A stretch of DNA of 64,000 nucleotides from Sphingobacterium sp. (lineage in GTDB: Bacteria > Bacteroidota > Bacteroidia > Sphingobacteriales > Sphingobacteriaceae), in the NCBI GenBank assembly GCA_022712315.1, contig JALAGS010000041.1, forward strand, positions 1 through 64,000, in the 5' to 3' direction. Under the pieces are notes generated by a model. The model did not search any database. It was not told the DNA's origin and was given only the letters and a program-made list of their open reading frames with translations. Shown here piece by piece: positions 1 through 8,974 of this stretch. Position numbers and translations under genes: made by a program. Numbering within the stretch: position 1 is the first letter of the stretch; the number at the start of each line of letters is the position of its first letter.

Positions 1-64
1 AACATTTACATTTTAACACAGAACTGATAATTTATTTGCGAACTGCTAAAAAAGTAAGTGACGT

Positions 65-661
65 ATGAGACTTTTAAAAAGTAAAAGCGATCAAGAGTTG
101 ATCCAAATGTATGTCGGTGGCCAAGAGTCCGGCCTAGAGGCATTGTTGAATCGATATAAATCGAAAATTTATACCTCCATATATATGAAAGTAAAAGATG
201 AATATCTTGCTGAAGATATTTTCCAGGAGACTTTCATTAAAATCATCAACACATTAAAATCGGGTAAATATAATGAAGAAGGGAAATTTTTGCCTTGGGC
301 TATTCGTATAGCACACAATATGATTGTTGACTTTTTTAGAAAGGCAAAACGGGCCCCAAATATTGTAAATGCTGATGGTTTTGATATTTTTGAGGTACTC
401 GAATTTAGCGATGAAAGTGCGGAATCCAAGATGCTCAAACAACAGGTTGATGTTGATCTTAAGAAAATGATTCAAAAACTTCCGGACGATCAGAAAGAAG
501 TGCTCATCATGCGTCACTTTTGCGACATGAGTTTTAAAGATATTGCGGAAATAACCGAAGTAAGTATCAACACCGCTTTAGGGCGAATGCGTTATGCATT
601 AAGTAACTTACGCAAAATGATCGAAGGTACCGATCTGACCCTGCAAATGGGCTATTTATAA
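65..661 (+). CDS. RNA polymerase sigma factor, sigma-70/ECF family
   Basis: A 198-residue sigma factor that would direct core RNA polymerase to a set of promoters. Region 2 lies at about residues 20-95, with a DIFQETF motif typical of region 2.1/2.2. Region 4 lies at about 138-188, with an HTH containing MSFKDIAEITEVS. The length fits a two-domain ECF-type factor. No anti-sigma gene follows; a hairpin terminator comes directly after the stop, so it looks monocistronic in this direction. The -7 region upstream is not clear. The family assignment is firm, but the regulon cannot be told from sequence. Confidence 0.9.
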   Translation: MRLLKSKSDQELIQMYVGGQESGLEALLNRYKSKIYTSIYMKVKDEYLAEDIFQETFIKIINTLKSGKYNEEGKFLPWAIRIAHNMIVDFFRKAKRAPNIVNADGFDIFEVLEFSDESAESKMLKQQVDVDLKKMIQKLPDDQKEVLIMRHFCDMSFKDIAEITEVSINTALGRMRYALSNLRKMIEGTDLTLQMGYL

Positions 662-1003
662 TAGATAATCAAGAGGGACGTTTTTAAACGTCCCTTCTTA
701 TTTACAGCATCTTGTTGCGATTAGAAATAGTTTGTTGTTTTTTTATTCCCTGTCCTCAAAATCCTTATAAAGATGGCTTCCACCAAGTTCTTAAATAGCA
801 AGGAAGTTTTGCTTCACTGAAGCTTGGTGAAAAATTGTTTGCGCCATCGATGAGGTAATTATGTCATGTGGAGATCAGAAGAACCTGTTCTTTTTGTCAG
901 GTCAAAGACTTTTTTTATCTTAGGAATTCATGCATATGCCTTTTTTCAGGGATTGGAATAAGGTTTGATAGTCATATTGTAACTATAAAACGATTGAACA
1001 GCT
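662..1003. other. Intergenic region, 342 bp
   Basis: Apart from the terminator at 674-695 I see no gene. It should hold the promoter of the downstream zinc peptidase, but no good TAnnTTTG -7 element was found close to that start. A small ncRNA cannot be excluded by eye. Confidence 0.4.
674..699 (+). terminator. Intrinsic terminator after the sigma factor gene
   Basis: A 10-bp perfect stem (AGGGACGTTT and its complement) with a two-base TT loop is followed by a short T-rich run. It starts 12 bp after the stop codon. Confidence 0.7.
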
Positions 1004-1699
1004 ATGTACTTGATTTTATTTATTGGAATAATGGTGGTGAGCCTAATTGTCCAAACAAGATTCAAAAACAAATTTAAAAAATACTCCGAGATGCCGTTGA
1101 GTAACGGTATGTCTGGAGCTGAGATTGCACAGAAAATGTTAAATGACAATGGCATATATGACGTAAAGGTATTGTCTATCCCAGATCGTTTGGGAGATCA
1201 CTATAATCCATCGGATAAAACAGTTAATTTAAGTCCCGAGGTTTACAGCGGACGGAGTGTTGCAGCAGCAGCAGTGGCAGCGCACGAATGCGGTCACGCT
1301 GTACAGCACGCTAAAGCTTATAAATGGCTGGGTTTCCGTTCGGCGATGGTACCGATGGTGAATGCAGCTTCCAAGTTGACCTCATGGGTGTTGATGCTTG
1401 GTGTCATGTTATTTGCTTTTTCCAAAGGAGGTAACCCTTGGCTTCTAGCTGTTGGGGTCGGCGCTTTGGCTATCACAACGCTGTTTTCTTTTATCACATT
1501 ACCGGTCGAGTTTGATGCGTCAAATCGTGCCTTGGAATGGTTGAACCATGCTGGTGTAACCTATAACAGCGAAGAACATGAGGGGGCGAAAGATGCGTTG
1601 AAATGGGCGGCGATGACCTATGTCGTAGCGGCACTGAGTGCATTGGTAACACTTTTATATTATGCGTCCATTTTATTTGGTGGCCGTAGAAGTGATTAA
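1004..1699 (+). CDS. Membrane zinc metallopeptidase, YugP family
   Basis: A 231-residue integral membrane protein of the YugP-like (DUF2268-unrelated, Pfam Zn_peptidase_2) family. A first membrane helix is at residues 1-17. The zinc-binding HECGH motif is at 94-98, after the alanine run of residues 86-93 (SVAAAAVAAHECGH). Two or three further helices lie at about 125-170 and 205-225. In the family the active site lies near the membrane, and the substrate is unknown. It stands alone between two terminators. The ATG at 1004 gives the expected N-terminal helix without extension. Confidence 0.88.
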   Translation: MYLILFIGIMVVSLIVQTRFKNKFKKYSEMPLSNGMSGAEIAQKMLNDNGIYDVKVLSIPDRLGDHYNPSDKTVNLSPEVYSGRSVAAAAVAAHECGHAVQHAKAYKWLGFRSAMVPMVNAASKLTSWVLMLGVMLFAFSKGGNPWLLAVGVGALAITTLFSFITLPVEFDASNRALEWLNHAGVTYNSEEHEGAKDALKWAAMTYVVAALSALVTLLYYASILFGGRRSD

Positions 1700-1726
1700 A
1701 TACAGATATTGTAACTTTCACCTACA

Positions 1727-1759
1727 AAAATGCGATTATTTTTTATAGTCGCATTTTTT
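1727..1759 (+). terminator. Intrinsic terminator after the YugP-like gene
   Basis: The stem TGCGATTAT pairs with ATAGTCGCA (one G-T pair). It is flanked by A5 and T6 runs and has a T5 loop. Confidence 0.75.
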
Positions 1760-1795
1760 ATGGCGTGTTAATGAGGTTACTATAGACAATTTTTT

Positions 1796-1803
1796 TAACT
1801 TTG
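1796..1803 (+). promoter_or_regulatory. Candidate -7 element (TAACTTTG) of ffh
   Basis: TAACTTTG matches the Bacteroidota -7 consensus TAnnTTTG and lies 29 bp upstream of the ffh ATG. No convincing TTTG -33 box is seen at the right distance, so this is a weak call. Confidence 0.35.
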
Positions 1804-1832
1804 CTGTTTATATAGAATAAGATTCAGATTTT

Positions 1833-3173
1833 ATGTTTTCAAATCTTCAAGATAAGTTAGATAGAGCCTTTAAAGTATTAAAAGGACAGGGTAGTATTAC
1901 CGAGATCAACGTTGCCGAAACGATGAAAGAAATTCGCAAAGCGTTGTTGGATGCCGATGTGAATTATAAAACTGCCAAAACTTTTACCGACGATGTTAAA
2001 CAAAAAGCTTTGGGTGAAAATGTATTGACAAGTATTTCCCCCGGCCAATTGTTGACGAAGATCATGAACGATGAGTTGACAGCTTTGATGGGCGGATCTG
2101 TTACGGAACTTGAAACGGGAAAAAATCCAACAGTCATCCTAATTGCGGGGTTGAATGGGGCTGGTAAAACAACTTTCTCAGGTAAGCTGGCCTTGTATCT
2201 GAAAGATAAGAAGAATAAAAAGCCATTATTGGTAGCAGGTGACGTTTACCGCCCCGCTGCGATCGATCAATTGGAAGTGCTCGCAGAACAAGTTGGCGTG
2301 CCAGTTTATGTGAACCGTGAGTCTACTGATCCTATTGCGATAGCTAAGGCGGGTGTTGAAGAAGCTAAACGTAATGGCAACAATATCGTGATCATCGATA
2401 CGGCCGGTCGTTTGGCGATCGATGAGCCTTTAATGGTAGAGATAACCGCAGTTAAAGAGGCTACGAAACCTGACGAGATCTTATTTGTTGTGGATTCAAT
2501 GACCGGTCAAGATGCTGTCAATACAGCTAAAACGTTCAATGACCGTCTAGATTTTACTGGGGTGGTCTTAACGAAGTTGGATGGCGATACACGCGGTGGA
2601 GCTGCTTTATCCATAAAATCTGTTGTTAATAAGCCAATTAAGTTTATCGGTACAGGCGAAAAGATGGATGCACTGGATGTATTCCACCCTGATCGTATGG
2701 CATCCCGTATCTTGGGTATGGGTGACGTTGTATCCCTAGTGGAGCGTGCACAGCAACAGTTTGACGAGAAGCAAGCTGCTGAACTTCAAAAGAAAATTCG
2801 TAAAAATAAATTCGATTTCAACGATTTTAAATCCCAGATTCAACAGATCAAGAAAATGGGTAATATGAAGGATCTAATGGGAATGATCCCCGGTGTAGGT
2901 AAGGCCATGAAAGATATTGAGGTGGATGATAATGCGTTCAAACCCATCGAAGCAATTATCGACTCGATGACTCCTTTCGAACGTGAGAATCCAGATGTTA
3001 TTGATCAAAAACGTCGTTTACGTATTGCCAAAGGATCAGGTACTGATATTAATGAGGTGAATAAGTTATTGAAACAATTTGGTGATATGCGTAAAGTCAT
3101 GAAGCAGATGTCCAATCCAGCAATGGCGGCTAAATTGATGCGTAATATGCCCAAAATGCCAGGAAAAATGTAA
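1833..3173 (+). CDS. ffh: Signal recognition particle protein Ffh
   Basis: The SRP54-type GTPase that binds 4.5S RNA and signal sequences and delivers ribosomes to FtsY at the membrane. The N domain covers residues 1-90. The GTPase domain has the P-loop GLNGAGKT at 106-113, DTAGR at 189-193 and TKLDGD at 247-252. The M domain (about 300-446) ends in a methionine-rich tail (MRNMPKMPGKM), as expected for signal-sequence binding. The 446-residue length is normal. It is monocistronic, with a strong terminator after it. No 4.5S RNA gene was recognised nearby. Confidence 0.97.
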   Translation: MFSNLQDKLDRAFKVLKGQGSITEINVAETMKEIRKALLDADVNYKTAKTFTDDVKQKALGENVLTSISPGQLLTKIMNDELTALMGGSVTELETGKNPTVILIAGLNGAGKTTFSGKLALYLKDKKNKKPLLVAGDVYRPAAIDQLEVLAEQVGVPVYVNRESTDPIAIAKAGVEEAKRNGNNIVIIDTAGRLAIDEPLMVEITAVKEATKPDEILFVVDSMTGQDAVNTAKTFNDRLDFTGVVLTKLDGDTRGGAALSIKSVVNKPIKFIGTGEKMDALDVFHPDRMASRILGMGDVVSLVERAQQQFDEKQAAELQKKIRKNKFDFNDFKSQIQQIKKMGNMKDLMGMIPGVGKAMKDIEVDDNAFKPIEAIIDSMTPFERENPDVIDQKRRLRIAKGSGTDINEVNKLLKQFGDMRKVMKQMSNPAMAAKLMRNMPKMPGKM

Positions 3174-3500
3174 ATTTTAGAGAATAGTTACATCATAAGA
3201 GGGGCATCGTAATAAAAACGATGCCCTATTTTTTTGAAAGTATCTGATGGTATTGGCCAGAAAGAACCTTCAGTGCGCTTTCATTGCTGTTGGTGTCTGC
3301 GAATCATGAGGGCTTTGTTGATTGTATTGCTCTTCTGATTAATTTCGGTGTTCGGCTGTGCGCTTTATTAGATTGATCCAACATATATGCAGCTGGGGCT
3401 GTCGGTGATTCGTAAAATTCGAGTAGTTTTTAAAGAAATAATTCGTAATTTCAAGTTCCTCACCCGAGTAAACGAAATATTTGTTAAATTTGTAATCATT
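3174..3500. other. Intergenic region ffh to nuoA
   Basis: Holds the ffh terminator at 3202-3235. A TAAATTTG match to the TAnnTTTG -7 element sits at 3485-3492, only 8 bp before the chosen nuoA ATG, so it would give a nearly leaderless mRNA. I see nothing else in the rest. Confidence 0.4.
3202..3235 (+). terminator. Intrinsic terminator after ffh
   Basis: The 9-bp stem GGGCATCGT/ACGATGCCC has a 7-base AATAAAA loop and is followed by TATTTTTTT. Confidence 0.85.
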
Positions 3501-4091
3501 ATGGATGACCCCGCGCAATTATCGGAATACGGCAAAATCCTTATCATTCTTCTGATAGGGGCGCTGTTAGTCTGTGCGACCATTTTTCTAGCACGTTTAA
3601 TCTCTCCAAAAAAGAATAATCCTATTAAATCCGGCACCTATGAATGTGGAGAGGATCCCATCGGTTCTTCTTGGGTTCAGTTTAATCCACGCTTTTATGT
3701 TATCGCTCTGGTATTTTTACTTTTTGATGTCGAGCTTATTTTTATTTTTCCATGGGCTACCGTATTTGGGCAGTCGGAATATATTGCAGCAGATGGAAGA
3801 TGGGGCTGGTTTACCATGATTGAAATGGCCATGTTCATTGGTGTTTTAATTCTGGGATTGATATTTGTATGGAAAAAAGGGGATCTGGAGTGGGTTAAAC
3901 CGAATGTGTCCTTACCAAAAGTTCCTGTAGCTATCCCGGATAGTGCCTATGCAAGCCTGAATAGCACGACTTATCAGGTACGCGATTATAAGGGCCATGC
4001 TGTAGAAGCATCCATCGTGGAAAAAAGGGCGGAAGAAGTTATTGCTACGCCAAAACCAGCTTTTAAACCAAGATTTAAAAAACCTGAGTAA
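3501..4091 (+). CDS. nuoA: NADH-quinone oxidoreductase subunit A (NuoA), long C-terminal tail
   Basis: A small membrane-arm subunit of respiratory complex I at the junction with the peripheral arm. Three membrane helices lie at about 13-35, 64-88 and 104-125. The conserved YECG is at 47-50 and FDVEL at 75-79. I start at the ATG at 3501; an in-frame ATG at 3387 would add 38 residues with no counterpart in the family. Residues from about 135 to 196 form a hydrophilic, proline- and lysine-rich tail, so the 196-residue product is clearly longer than the usual 120-140. It is two bases from nuoB and surely co-transcribed. Confidence 0.93.
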   Translation: MDDPAQLSEYGKILIILLIGALLVCATIFLARLISPKKNNPIKSGTYECGEDPIGSSWVQFNPRFYVIALVFLLFDVELIFIFPWATVFGQSEYIAADGRWGWFTMIEMAMFIGVLILGLIFVWKKGDLEWVKPNVSLPKVPVAIPDSAYASLNSTTYQVRDYKGHAVEASIVEKRAEEVIATPKPAFKPRFKKPE

Positions 4092-4093
4092 GC

Positions 4094-4597
4094 ATGAGTT
4101 TAGAGAGTCAGTTGCAGAATAACGGTGTTGTTGTCGCTAAGTTGGATGATTTGCTGAACTGGGCAAGGTTGTCTTCGATGTGGCCTATGAGCTTTGGTAT
4201 TGCTTGCTGTGCTATCGAAATGATGGGAGCAATGGCTTCAACTTATGATTTGGATCGCATGGGCGTATTTCCAAGACCTTCACCAAGGCAATCCGATGTG
4301 ATCATTATTGCTGGAACAGTTACCTTTAAAATGGCCGATCGCATCAAGAAGTTATATGAGCAGATGCCCGATCCCAAATATGTTATTTCGATGGGATCTT
4401 GCTCCAATTGTGGAGGACCTTATTGGCAACATGGCTATCATGTGGTCAAGGGGGTAGATAAGATTATTCCCGTGGATGTTTACGTTCAGGGCTGCCCACC
4501 ACGTCCTGAAGCACTGATCGGTGCTTTTATTGAATTGCAAAAAAAGATAGATAAAGAAAGCTTATTAGGTGAACAGCTGTTCAAGGAAAAAGCTTAA
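4094..4597 (+). CDS. nuoB: NADH-quinone oxidoreductase subunit B (NuoB)
   Basis: The 167-residue subunit that carries the N2 4Fe-4S cluster, the last cluster before quinone in complex I. The four cysteine ligands are visible: C38 and C39 in IACCAIEM, C103 in GSCSNCGG and C134 in VQGCPPRPE. The gene follows nuoA by two bases. The next gene is purK, 31 bp on, not nuoC, so the rest of the complex I genes must lie elsewhere. Confidence 0.96.
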   Translation: MSLESQLQNNGVVVAKLDDLLNWARLSSMWPMSFGIACCAIEMMGAMASTYDLDRMGVFPRPSPRQSDVIIIAGTVTFKMADRIKKLYEQMPDPKYVISMGSCSNCGGPYWQHGYHVVKGVDKIIPVDVYVQGCPPRPEALIGAFIELQKKIDKESLLGEQLFKEKA

Positions 4598-4628
4598 AAA
4601 ATAAATTTTATAAGATTTTAGATCAATT

Positions 4629-5771
4629 ATGGCAAAAGATTTTTATGGTGAACTACAATTAGGTATTCTTGGCGGTGGACAACTGGGAAGAATGCTAATC
4701 CAGGAAGCCATTAATTACAATGTAAACGTTCATATTTTGGACCCGGATAAGAATGCTCCCTGTCGTAAATTGTGCAATAGATTTGAATGTGGTTCATTGG
4801 GTGATTTTGAAACGGTCTATAATTTCGGGAAGGACCTGGACATGATCACGATAGAGATTGAGAAAGTGAATGTAGATGCTTTGGAGAAGCTGGAAGGAGA
4901 GGGGGTTATTGTATACCCGCAATCACGTATCATTCGTCTGATTCAGGATAAAGGCCTACAAAAGCAATTTTTTAAGCAAAACGATATACCAACTTCGGCA
5001 TTTCAATTGATATCCAATAAAGATAATTTAATCAATGCTTCTTTAAATTTACCCTATATCCAGAAATTGCGCAAGGACGGATATGACGGGAAAGGGGTAA
5101 AGAAGATTGTAACGCAACAGGATATTCAGGATGCGTTCGAAGAGCCTAGCTTAATTGAAGAATGGGTGGATTTTGAAAAGGAGATTGCGGTCATTGTTGC
5201 CCGGAATGATAAAGGCGAAGTTTCTACATTTCCAATGGTAGAGATGGAATTTAATCCTCAGGCCAACTTGGTGGAATTTTTGATTGCGCCGTCCCTGTAT
5301 GGCGTGGAGATTCAGCAGCGCGCAGAGGCAATTGCTAAAAAAATCGCTGATGACCTACAGATTGTCGGTATATTGGCCGTAGAAATGTTCCTAACCAAAA
5401 ATGGTGATATCTTAGTCAATGAATTGGCTCCGCGGCCACATAATAGCGGACACCAAACGATTGAAGGAAACTATGTGTCACAATTTGCACAGCATCTAAG
5501 GGCGATATTTAATCTGCCTTTGGGAGATACCCGATGCAGGACGAATGCAGTCATGATCAACCTTTTGGGAGAAGCAGGATATGAAGGACTGGCCAAATAC
5601 GAGGGAGTAGAAGAAGTACTGGCGATGGAAGGCGTATATATCCATTTATACGGAAAGAAATATACAAAACCATTCCGCAAGATGGGCCATGTCTGTATCA
5701 TCAATGATGATCGGGAGAAAGCAATCTCCAATGCAAGAAAAGTACAGGAAATATTAAAAGTTAAAGCTTAA
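4629..5771 (+). CDS. purK: 5-(carboxyamino)imidazole ribonucleotide synthase (PurK)
   Basis: An ATP-grasp enzyme that carboxylates AIR with ATP and bicarbonate to N5-CAIR in de novo purine synthesis. It is 380 residues. The N-terminal glycine-rich start LGILGGGQLGRML is typical of PurK. The ATP-grasp domain spans about 105-290, with the LRKDGYDGKG loop near 153 and the metal-site NELAPRPHNSGH near 265. It lies 8 bp before purE, the enzyme for the next step. It may be read from the nuo promoter, because only 31 bp separate it from nuoB and no terminator is seen. Confidence 0.96.
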   Translation: MAKDFYGELQLGILGGGQLGRMLIQEAINYNVNVHILDPDKNAPCRKLCNRFECGSLGDFETVYNFGKDLDMITIEIEKVNVDALEKLEGEGVIVYPQSRIIRLIQDKGLQKQFFKQNDIPTSAFQLISNKDNLINASLNLPYIQKLRKDGYDGKGVKKIVTQQDIQDAFEEPSLIEEWVDFEKEIAVIVARNDKGEVSTFPMVEMEFNPQANLVEFLIAPSLYGVEIQQRAEAIAKKIADDLQIVGILAVEMFLTKNGDILVNELAPRPHNSGHQTIEGNYVSQFAQHLRAIFNLPLGDTRCRTNAVMINLLGEAGYEGLAKYEGVEEVLAMEGVYIHLYGKKYTKPFRKMGHVCIINDDREKAISNARKVQEILKVKA

Positions 5772-5779
5772 ATAATACT

Positions 5780-6289
5780 ATGTCAGTCAATAATAAGGCC
5801 CAAGTAGGCATTATCATGGGAAGTAAATCAGACCTTCCTGTTATGCAGGATGCAATAGATGTTCTCAAAGTCCTGGGTGTAGAATTTGAAGTAACGATCG
5901 TGTCAGCACACCGTACACCTCAGCGTATGTTTGATTACGCCCAAAATGCGGCATTCCGCGGTTTGAAAGTTATTATTGCTGGAGCAGGTGGTGCGGCGCA
6001 TTTGCCTGGGATGGTAGCGTCGATTACGCATTTACCTGTAATAGGCGTGCCTGTAAAATCATCAAATTCCATTGATGGGTGGGACTCGGTACTTTCTATT
6101 CTTCAGATGCCAAATGGTATCCCTGTTGCGACAGTTGCATTGAATGCAGCTAAAAATGCCGGTATATTAGCAGCCCAGATTCTTGGCACAAACGACGAAA
6201 AAATCAGCAAGAATATTATTGATTTTAAAGAAGAACTTGCGAGAAAAGTAATTGAGACGGCGGTAGAAGTAGAAGACACTGAATTCTAG
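5780..6289 (+). CDS. purE: N5-carboxyaminoimidazole ribonucleotide mutase (PurE, class I)
   Basis: A 169-residue enzyme that converts N5-CAIR, made by PurK, into CAIR. The nucleotide-binding GSKSD is at 14-18 and the catalytic-histidine motif SAHRTP at 42-47. The AGGAAHLPGM segment lies near residue 70. The presence of purK next door fits class I PurE. A strong two-way terminator follows. Confidence 0.96.
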   Translation: MSVNNKAQVGIIMGSKSDLPVMQDAIDVLKVLGVEFEVTIVSAHRTPQRMFDYAQNAAFRGLKVIIAGAGGAAHLPGMVASITHLPVIGVPVKSSNSIDGWDSVLSILQMPNGIPVATVALNAAKNAGILAAQILGTNDEKISKNIIDFKEELARKVIETAVEVEDTEF

Positions 6290-6300
6290 ATCAACAATCT

Positions 6301-6343
6301 TACAAAATAACAAAGGGAGCATTGCTCCCTTTGTTATTTTGTA
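6301..6343. terminator. Bidirectional terminator between purE and the convergent isomerase gene
   Basis: Perfect 20-bp arms (6301-6320 and 6324-6343) have a 3-base ATT loop. The GC-rich top (GGGAGC) is flanked by A/T-rich ends that give U-rich tracts on both strands. The right arm includes the last codons of the minus-strand gene. Confidence 0.85.
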
Positions 6344-7317
6344 AGATTTGCCTGGACATAATCGTAACTCTTTTTAAGACTTTCCATCTTATTGGGCATA
6401 TAGATATTATCCTGCTCAACAAAAGCATATTTGAGTGCTGCTTTATTCTTTTCTTTGACGATTTCAGGGAAGTTGATGCTTCCGGTTCCAACTTCGGTAT
6501 ACTTGATATCATTGAAGATCTGCTCAATGGGCAATTTCCCTTCTTTAGGCCATTCAATAGGATTGGATTTTGTTTTATCCATATCTTTAACATGCCAAAG
6601 TTTAAAACGGTTGGGGAATTTTTCAAACAAGGCTATCGGATTTTTACCCGCTTTCTCTGCCCAGAAAAGATCTAGTTCAAAATCAACCAGATCGGGCTCT
6701 GTAAATGCGAGCATCACCTCTTCGCCGGTCGTATTGTTACCTAGATCTCTAAATTCCCAGAAATGGTTATGGTAAGCTATTTTTAATCCTAATTTTTTAG
6801 CCTGTTCACCAGCTTTATTCAATTGCTCTGCCGCATAGAGATAATCATCCTTTTTCAAGGCATTTAGATCAAACATCGGTGTTACAGGTGCAATTACATA
6901 TTCTTGACCAAGCTCTTTCGCCGCATCAAAATAAACCGCTAGATCTTCTTTGTCGGTATGGGCTTTACTTAAGTATTTGGACATATCGTAATGGCCTGAG
7001 TGTGTTTTGAGACCATTATCATCCAGTATTTTCTTCAACTCTTTGTAGGGCAATTTCCAGAATTGCTTGGCAGTGGAATCTATCCCATAGAGCTCAACAT
7101 GTTTATATCCAATTTTGGCAATCTGTTCCAAAGATCCTTTCGGGTCTTTATCCATTAAATCGCGAATGGAATAAAGCTGTACGCCTATATTCTGTAATGG
7201 ATTGTCGCTGATTGCACCGGCTTTATTTTGACAAGATATAAAGTTGGGCACCAGATAAGCTGCCGAAAGACCTATTCCAGCTTGCTTTAAAAATTGACGG
7301 CGAGAATTGTTTATCAT
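6334..7317 (-). CDS. Exported sugar-phosphate isomerase/epimerase-like TIM-barrel protein
   Basis: A 327-residue protein of the xylose-isomerase-like/AP-endonuclease-2 TIM-barrel family. The N-terminus has a twin-arginine motif (SRRQFLK) and a hydrophobic stretch ending in NFISC at about residues 25-29, a possible lipobox. This predicts Tat export, perhaps with lipid anchoring. Likely metal ligands are in HVELYG, SGHYD, YHNHFWEF, DFELDLFW and LWHVKDMD. Family members of Bacteroidota act on sugars or on inositol-like compounds; the substrate here is unknown. It is monocistronic and convergent with purE. Confidence 0.85.
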   Translation of the reverse strand: MINNSRRQFLKQAGIGLSAAYLVPNFISCQNKAGAISDNPLQNIGVQLYSIRDLMDKDPKGSLEQIAKIGYKHVELYGIDSTAKQFWKLPYKELKKILDDNGLKTHSGHYDMSKYLSKAHTDKEDLAVYFDAAKELGQEYVIAPVTPMFDLNALKKDDYLYAAEQLNKAGEQAKKLGLKIAYHNHFWEFRDLGNNTTGEEVMLAFTEPDLVDFELDLFWAEKAGKNPIALFEKFPNRFKLWHVKDMDKTKSNPIEWPKEGKLPIEQIFNDIKYTEVGTGSINFPEIVKEKNKAALKYAFVEQDNIYMPNKMESLKKSYDYVQANLTK

Positions 7318-7552
7318 ATAATTGATTACTTGTTAGTGTACAATGTACAATTATTTGTTTAGAAATCAATGATGCAACAAGGAATATTTTTGAAGACTAT
7401 CGTGAGGTCTCAATGATAAAATCGTTGAAAAAGTGATTGACTTGTAGGTTGGTGAGCGTCGGATTGAGGAGGGAATGAGAAACAACCTTCATAAAAATGT
7501 CCCCAGAAAGTATCTAACCTTTGGGGAAGAGTAAGGAGTTCTTCATATCAAT

Positions 7553-7588
7553 AAAAAAGGTCTGAATATTTTTCAGACCTTTTTTCTA
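7553..7588 (-). terminator. Intrinsic terminator of the pyrH-frr operon
   Basis: The stem AGGTCTGAA/TTCAGACCT is flanked by A6 and T6 runs and has a 5-base loop. It lies 16 bp beyond the frr stop. Confidence 0.85.
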
Positions 7589-7603
7589 TTCGAGTAGGAA
7601 AAC

Positions 7604-8167
7604 TTAAACAGTCATGATATCTTTTTCTTTCAGTTCAGCCAATTTATCAACTTTTACAATGAATGCATCTGTTAATTTCTGTACTTCGCCTTCAGCAGTT
7701 TTGATTTCATCTTCAGAAGCACCGTCATTTTTTAATTTTTTGATCGATTCGTTAACATCTTTACGGATATTACGAATACCAATACGGCCTCTTTCAGTTT
7801 CCTCTTTTACTTTTTTAACCAAATCACGTCTTCTTTCTTCTGTCAAAGGAGGGACATTCAAGCGAATAACGATACCGTCATTCTGAGGATTGATTCCTAG
7901 GTTAGCATCAGTGATAGCTTTTTCAATTGCATTGATGAGCGATTTTTCCCAAGGCTGGATAACAATAGTCCGTGCGTCAGTTGTATTGATGTTGGCCACT
8001 TGCGAAAGCGGGGTGGCGCTACCATAATAGTCTACTGAAATTCCATCTAACATTGATGGAGAAGCTTTACCGGCACGAATTTTAGTTAATTCTGATTCGG
8101 TGTGAGCAACTGCTTTGGACATTTTGTCTTTACAATCGTCCAATTCAATTGAAATTAGTTCGTTCAT
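7604..8167 (-). CDS. frr: Ribosome recycling factor
   Basis: A 187-residue factor that splits post-termination ribosomes together with EF-G. It shows the three-helix-bundle/arm layout, with LTKIRAGKASPSMLDGISVDYYG near residues 28-50 and the arm motif IRLNVPPLTEERRRDLVK near 101-118. The length is standard. It is the second gene after pyrH (28 bp gap), the usual bacterial order. Confidence 0.97.
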   Translation of the reverse strand: MNELISIELDDCKDKMSKAVAHTESELTKIRAGKASPSMLDGISVDYYGSATPLSQVANINTTDARTIVIQPWEKSLINAIEKAITDANLGINPQNDGIVIRLNVPPLTEERRRDLVKKVKEETERGRIGIRNIRKDVNESIKKLKNDGASEDEIKTAEGEVQKLTDAFIVKVDKLAELKEKDIMTV

Positions 8168-8195
8168 ATAAGATTACGTTTTTTACAGATTTAAA

Positions 8196-8900
8196 TTATT
8201 TAACCACTGTTCCTACATGTTCACCATTTGCAAGTTTCAATAAATTGCCAGGTTTGTTCATGTCAAATACGATGATCGGTAATTTGTTTTCTTGACAAAG
8301 GGTAAAGGCTGTCATATCCATAACGTTTAACCCTTTTTCGTATACCTCAGTAAAAGAGATTTCTTCAAATTTTGTAGCACTCGGATCTTTTTCAGGATCT
8401 GCAGTGTAGATACCATCCACACGTGTTCCTTTCAAGACAGCATCGGCATTGATTTCGATCGCACGTAATGATGCGGCAGTATCCGTTGTGAAATAGGGAT
8501 TTCCTGTACCTGCTCCGAAAATAACAATACGGCCTTTTTCCAGGTGGCGTACGGCTCTTCTACGAATAAATGGTTCGCAGATTTGCTCCATTTTGATCGC
8601 AGTAAGTAAACGTGTCTTTTTCCCAACTTTCTCAAGAGCGTCTTGAAGTGCCATGCTGTTGATGACTGTGGCAAGCATGCCCATGTAGTCTGCTTGAACA
8701 CGGTCCATGCCTGATTTTTCAGCGCTTAGGCCACGGTAGATATTACCGCCACCGATAACAATTGCAATTTCTAAACCTTGATCGTGAATTTCTTTGATAT
8801 CATTAGCGTATTGTGATACACGGTTAATATCGATACCATAGCTTTGGTCACCCATTAAGGATTCACCGCTAAGTTTTAATAAGATACGTTTGTATTTCAT
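8196..8900 (-). CDS. pyrH: UMP kinase (PyrH)
   Basis: A 234-residue amino-acid-kinase-fold enzyme that phosphorylates UMP to UDP. It has the N-terminal KLSGESL phosphate-binding motif at about 8-14, [11 protein letters not shown] near 47-57, and [17 protein letters not shown] near 131-147. It is upstream of frr in one unit. The bshA gene reads in the same direction 74 bp upstream, so read-through is possible. Confidence 0.97.
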   Translation of the reverse strand: MKYKRILLKLSGESLMGDQSYGIDINRVSQYANDIKEIHDQGLEIAIVIGGGNIYRGLSAEKSGMDRVQADYMGMLATVINSMALQDALEKVGKKTRLLTAIKMEQICEPFIRRRAVRHLEKGRIVIFGAGTGNPYFTTDTAASLRAIEINADAVLKGTRVDGIYTADPEKDPSATKFEEISFTEVYEKGLNVMDMTAFTLCQENKLPIIVFDMNKPGNLLKLANGEHVGTVVK

Positions 8901-8974
8901 AATTGTTTTTTTGGAAATTTTCCAAAGGTCAAAGATAAAATATTTTTTTTATCCCTTAAGCCTTAAAGTGATAT

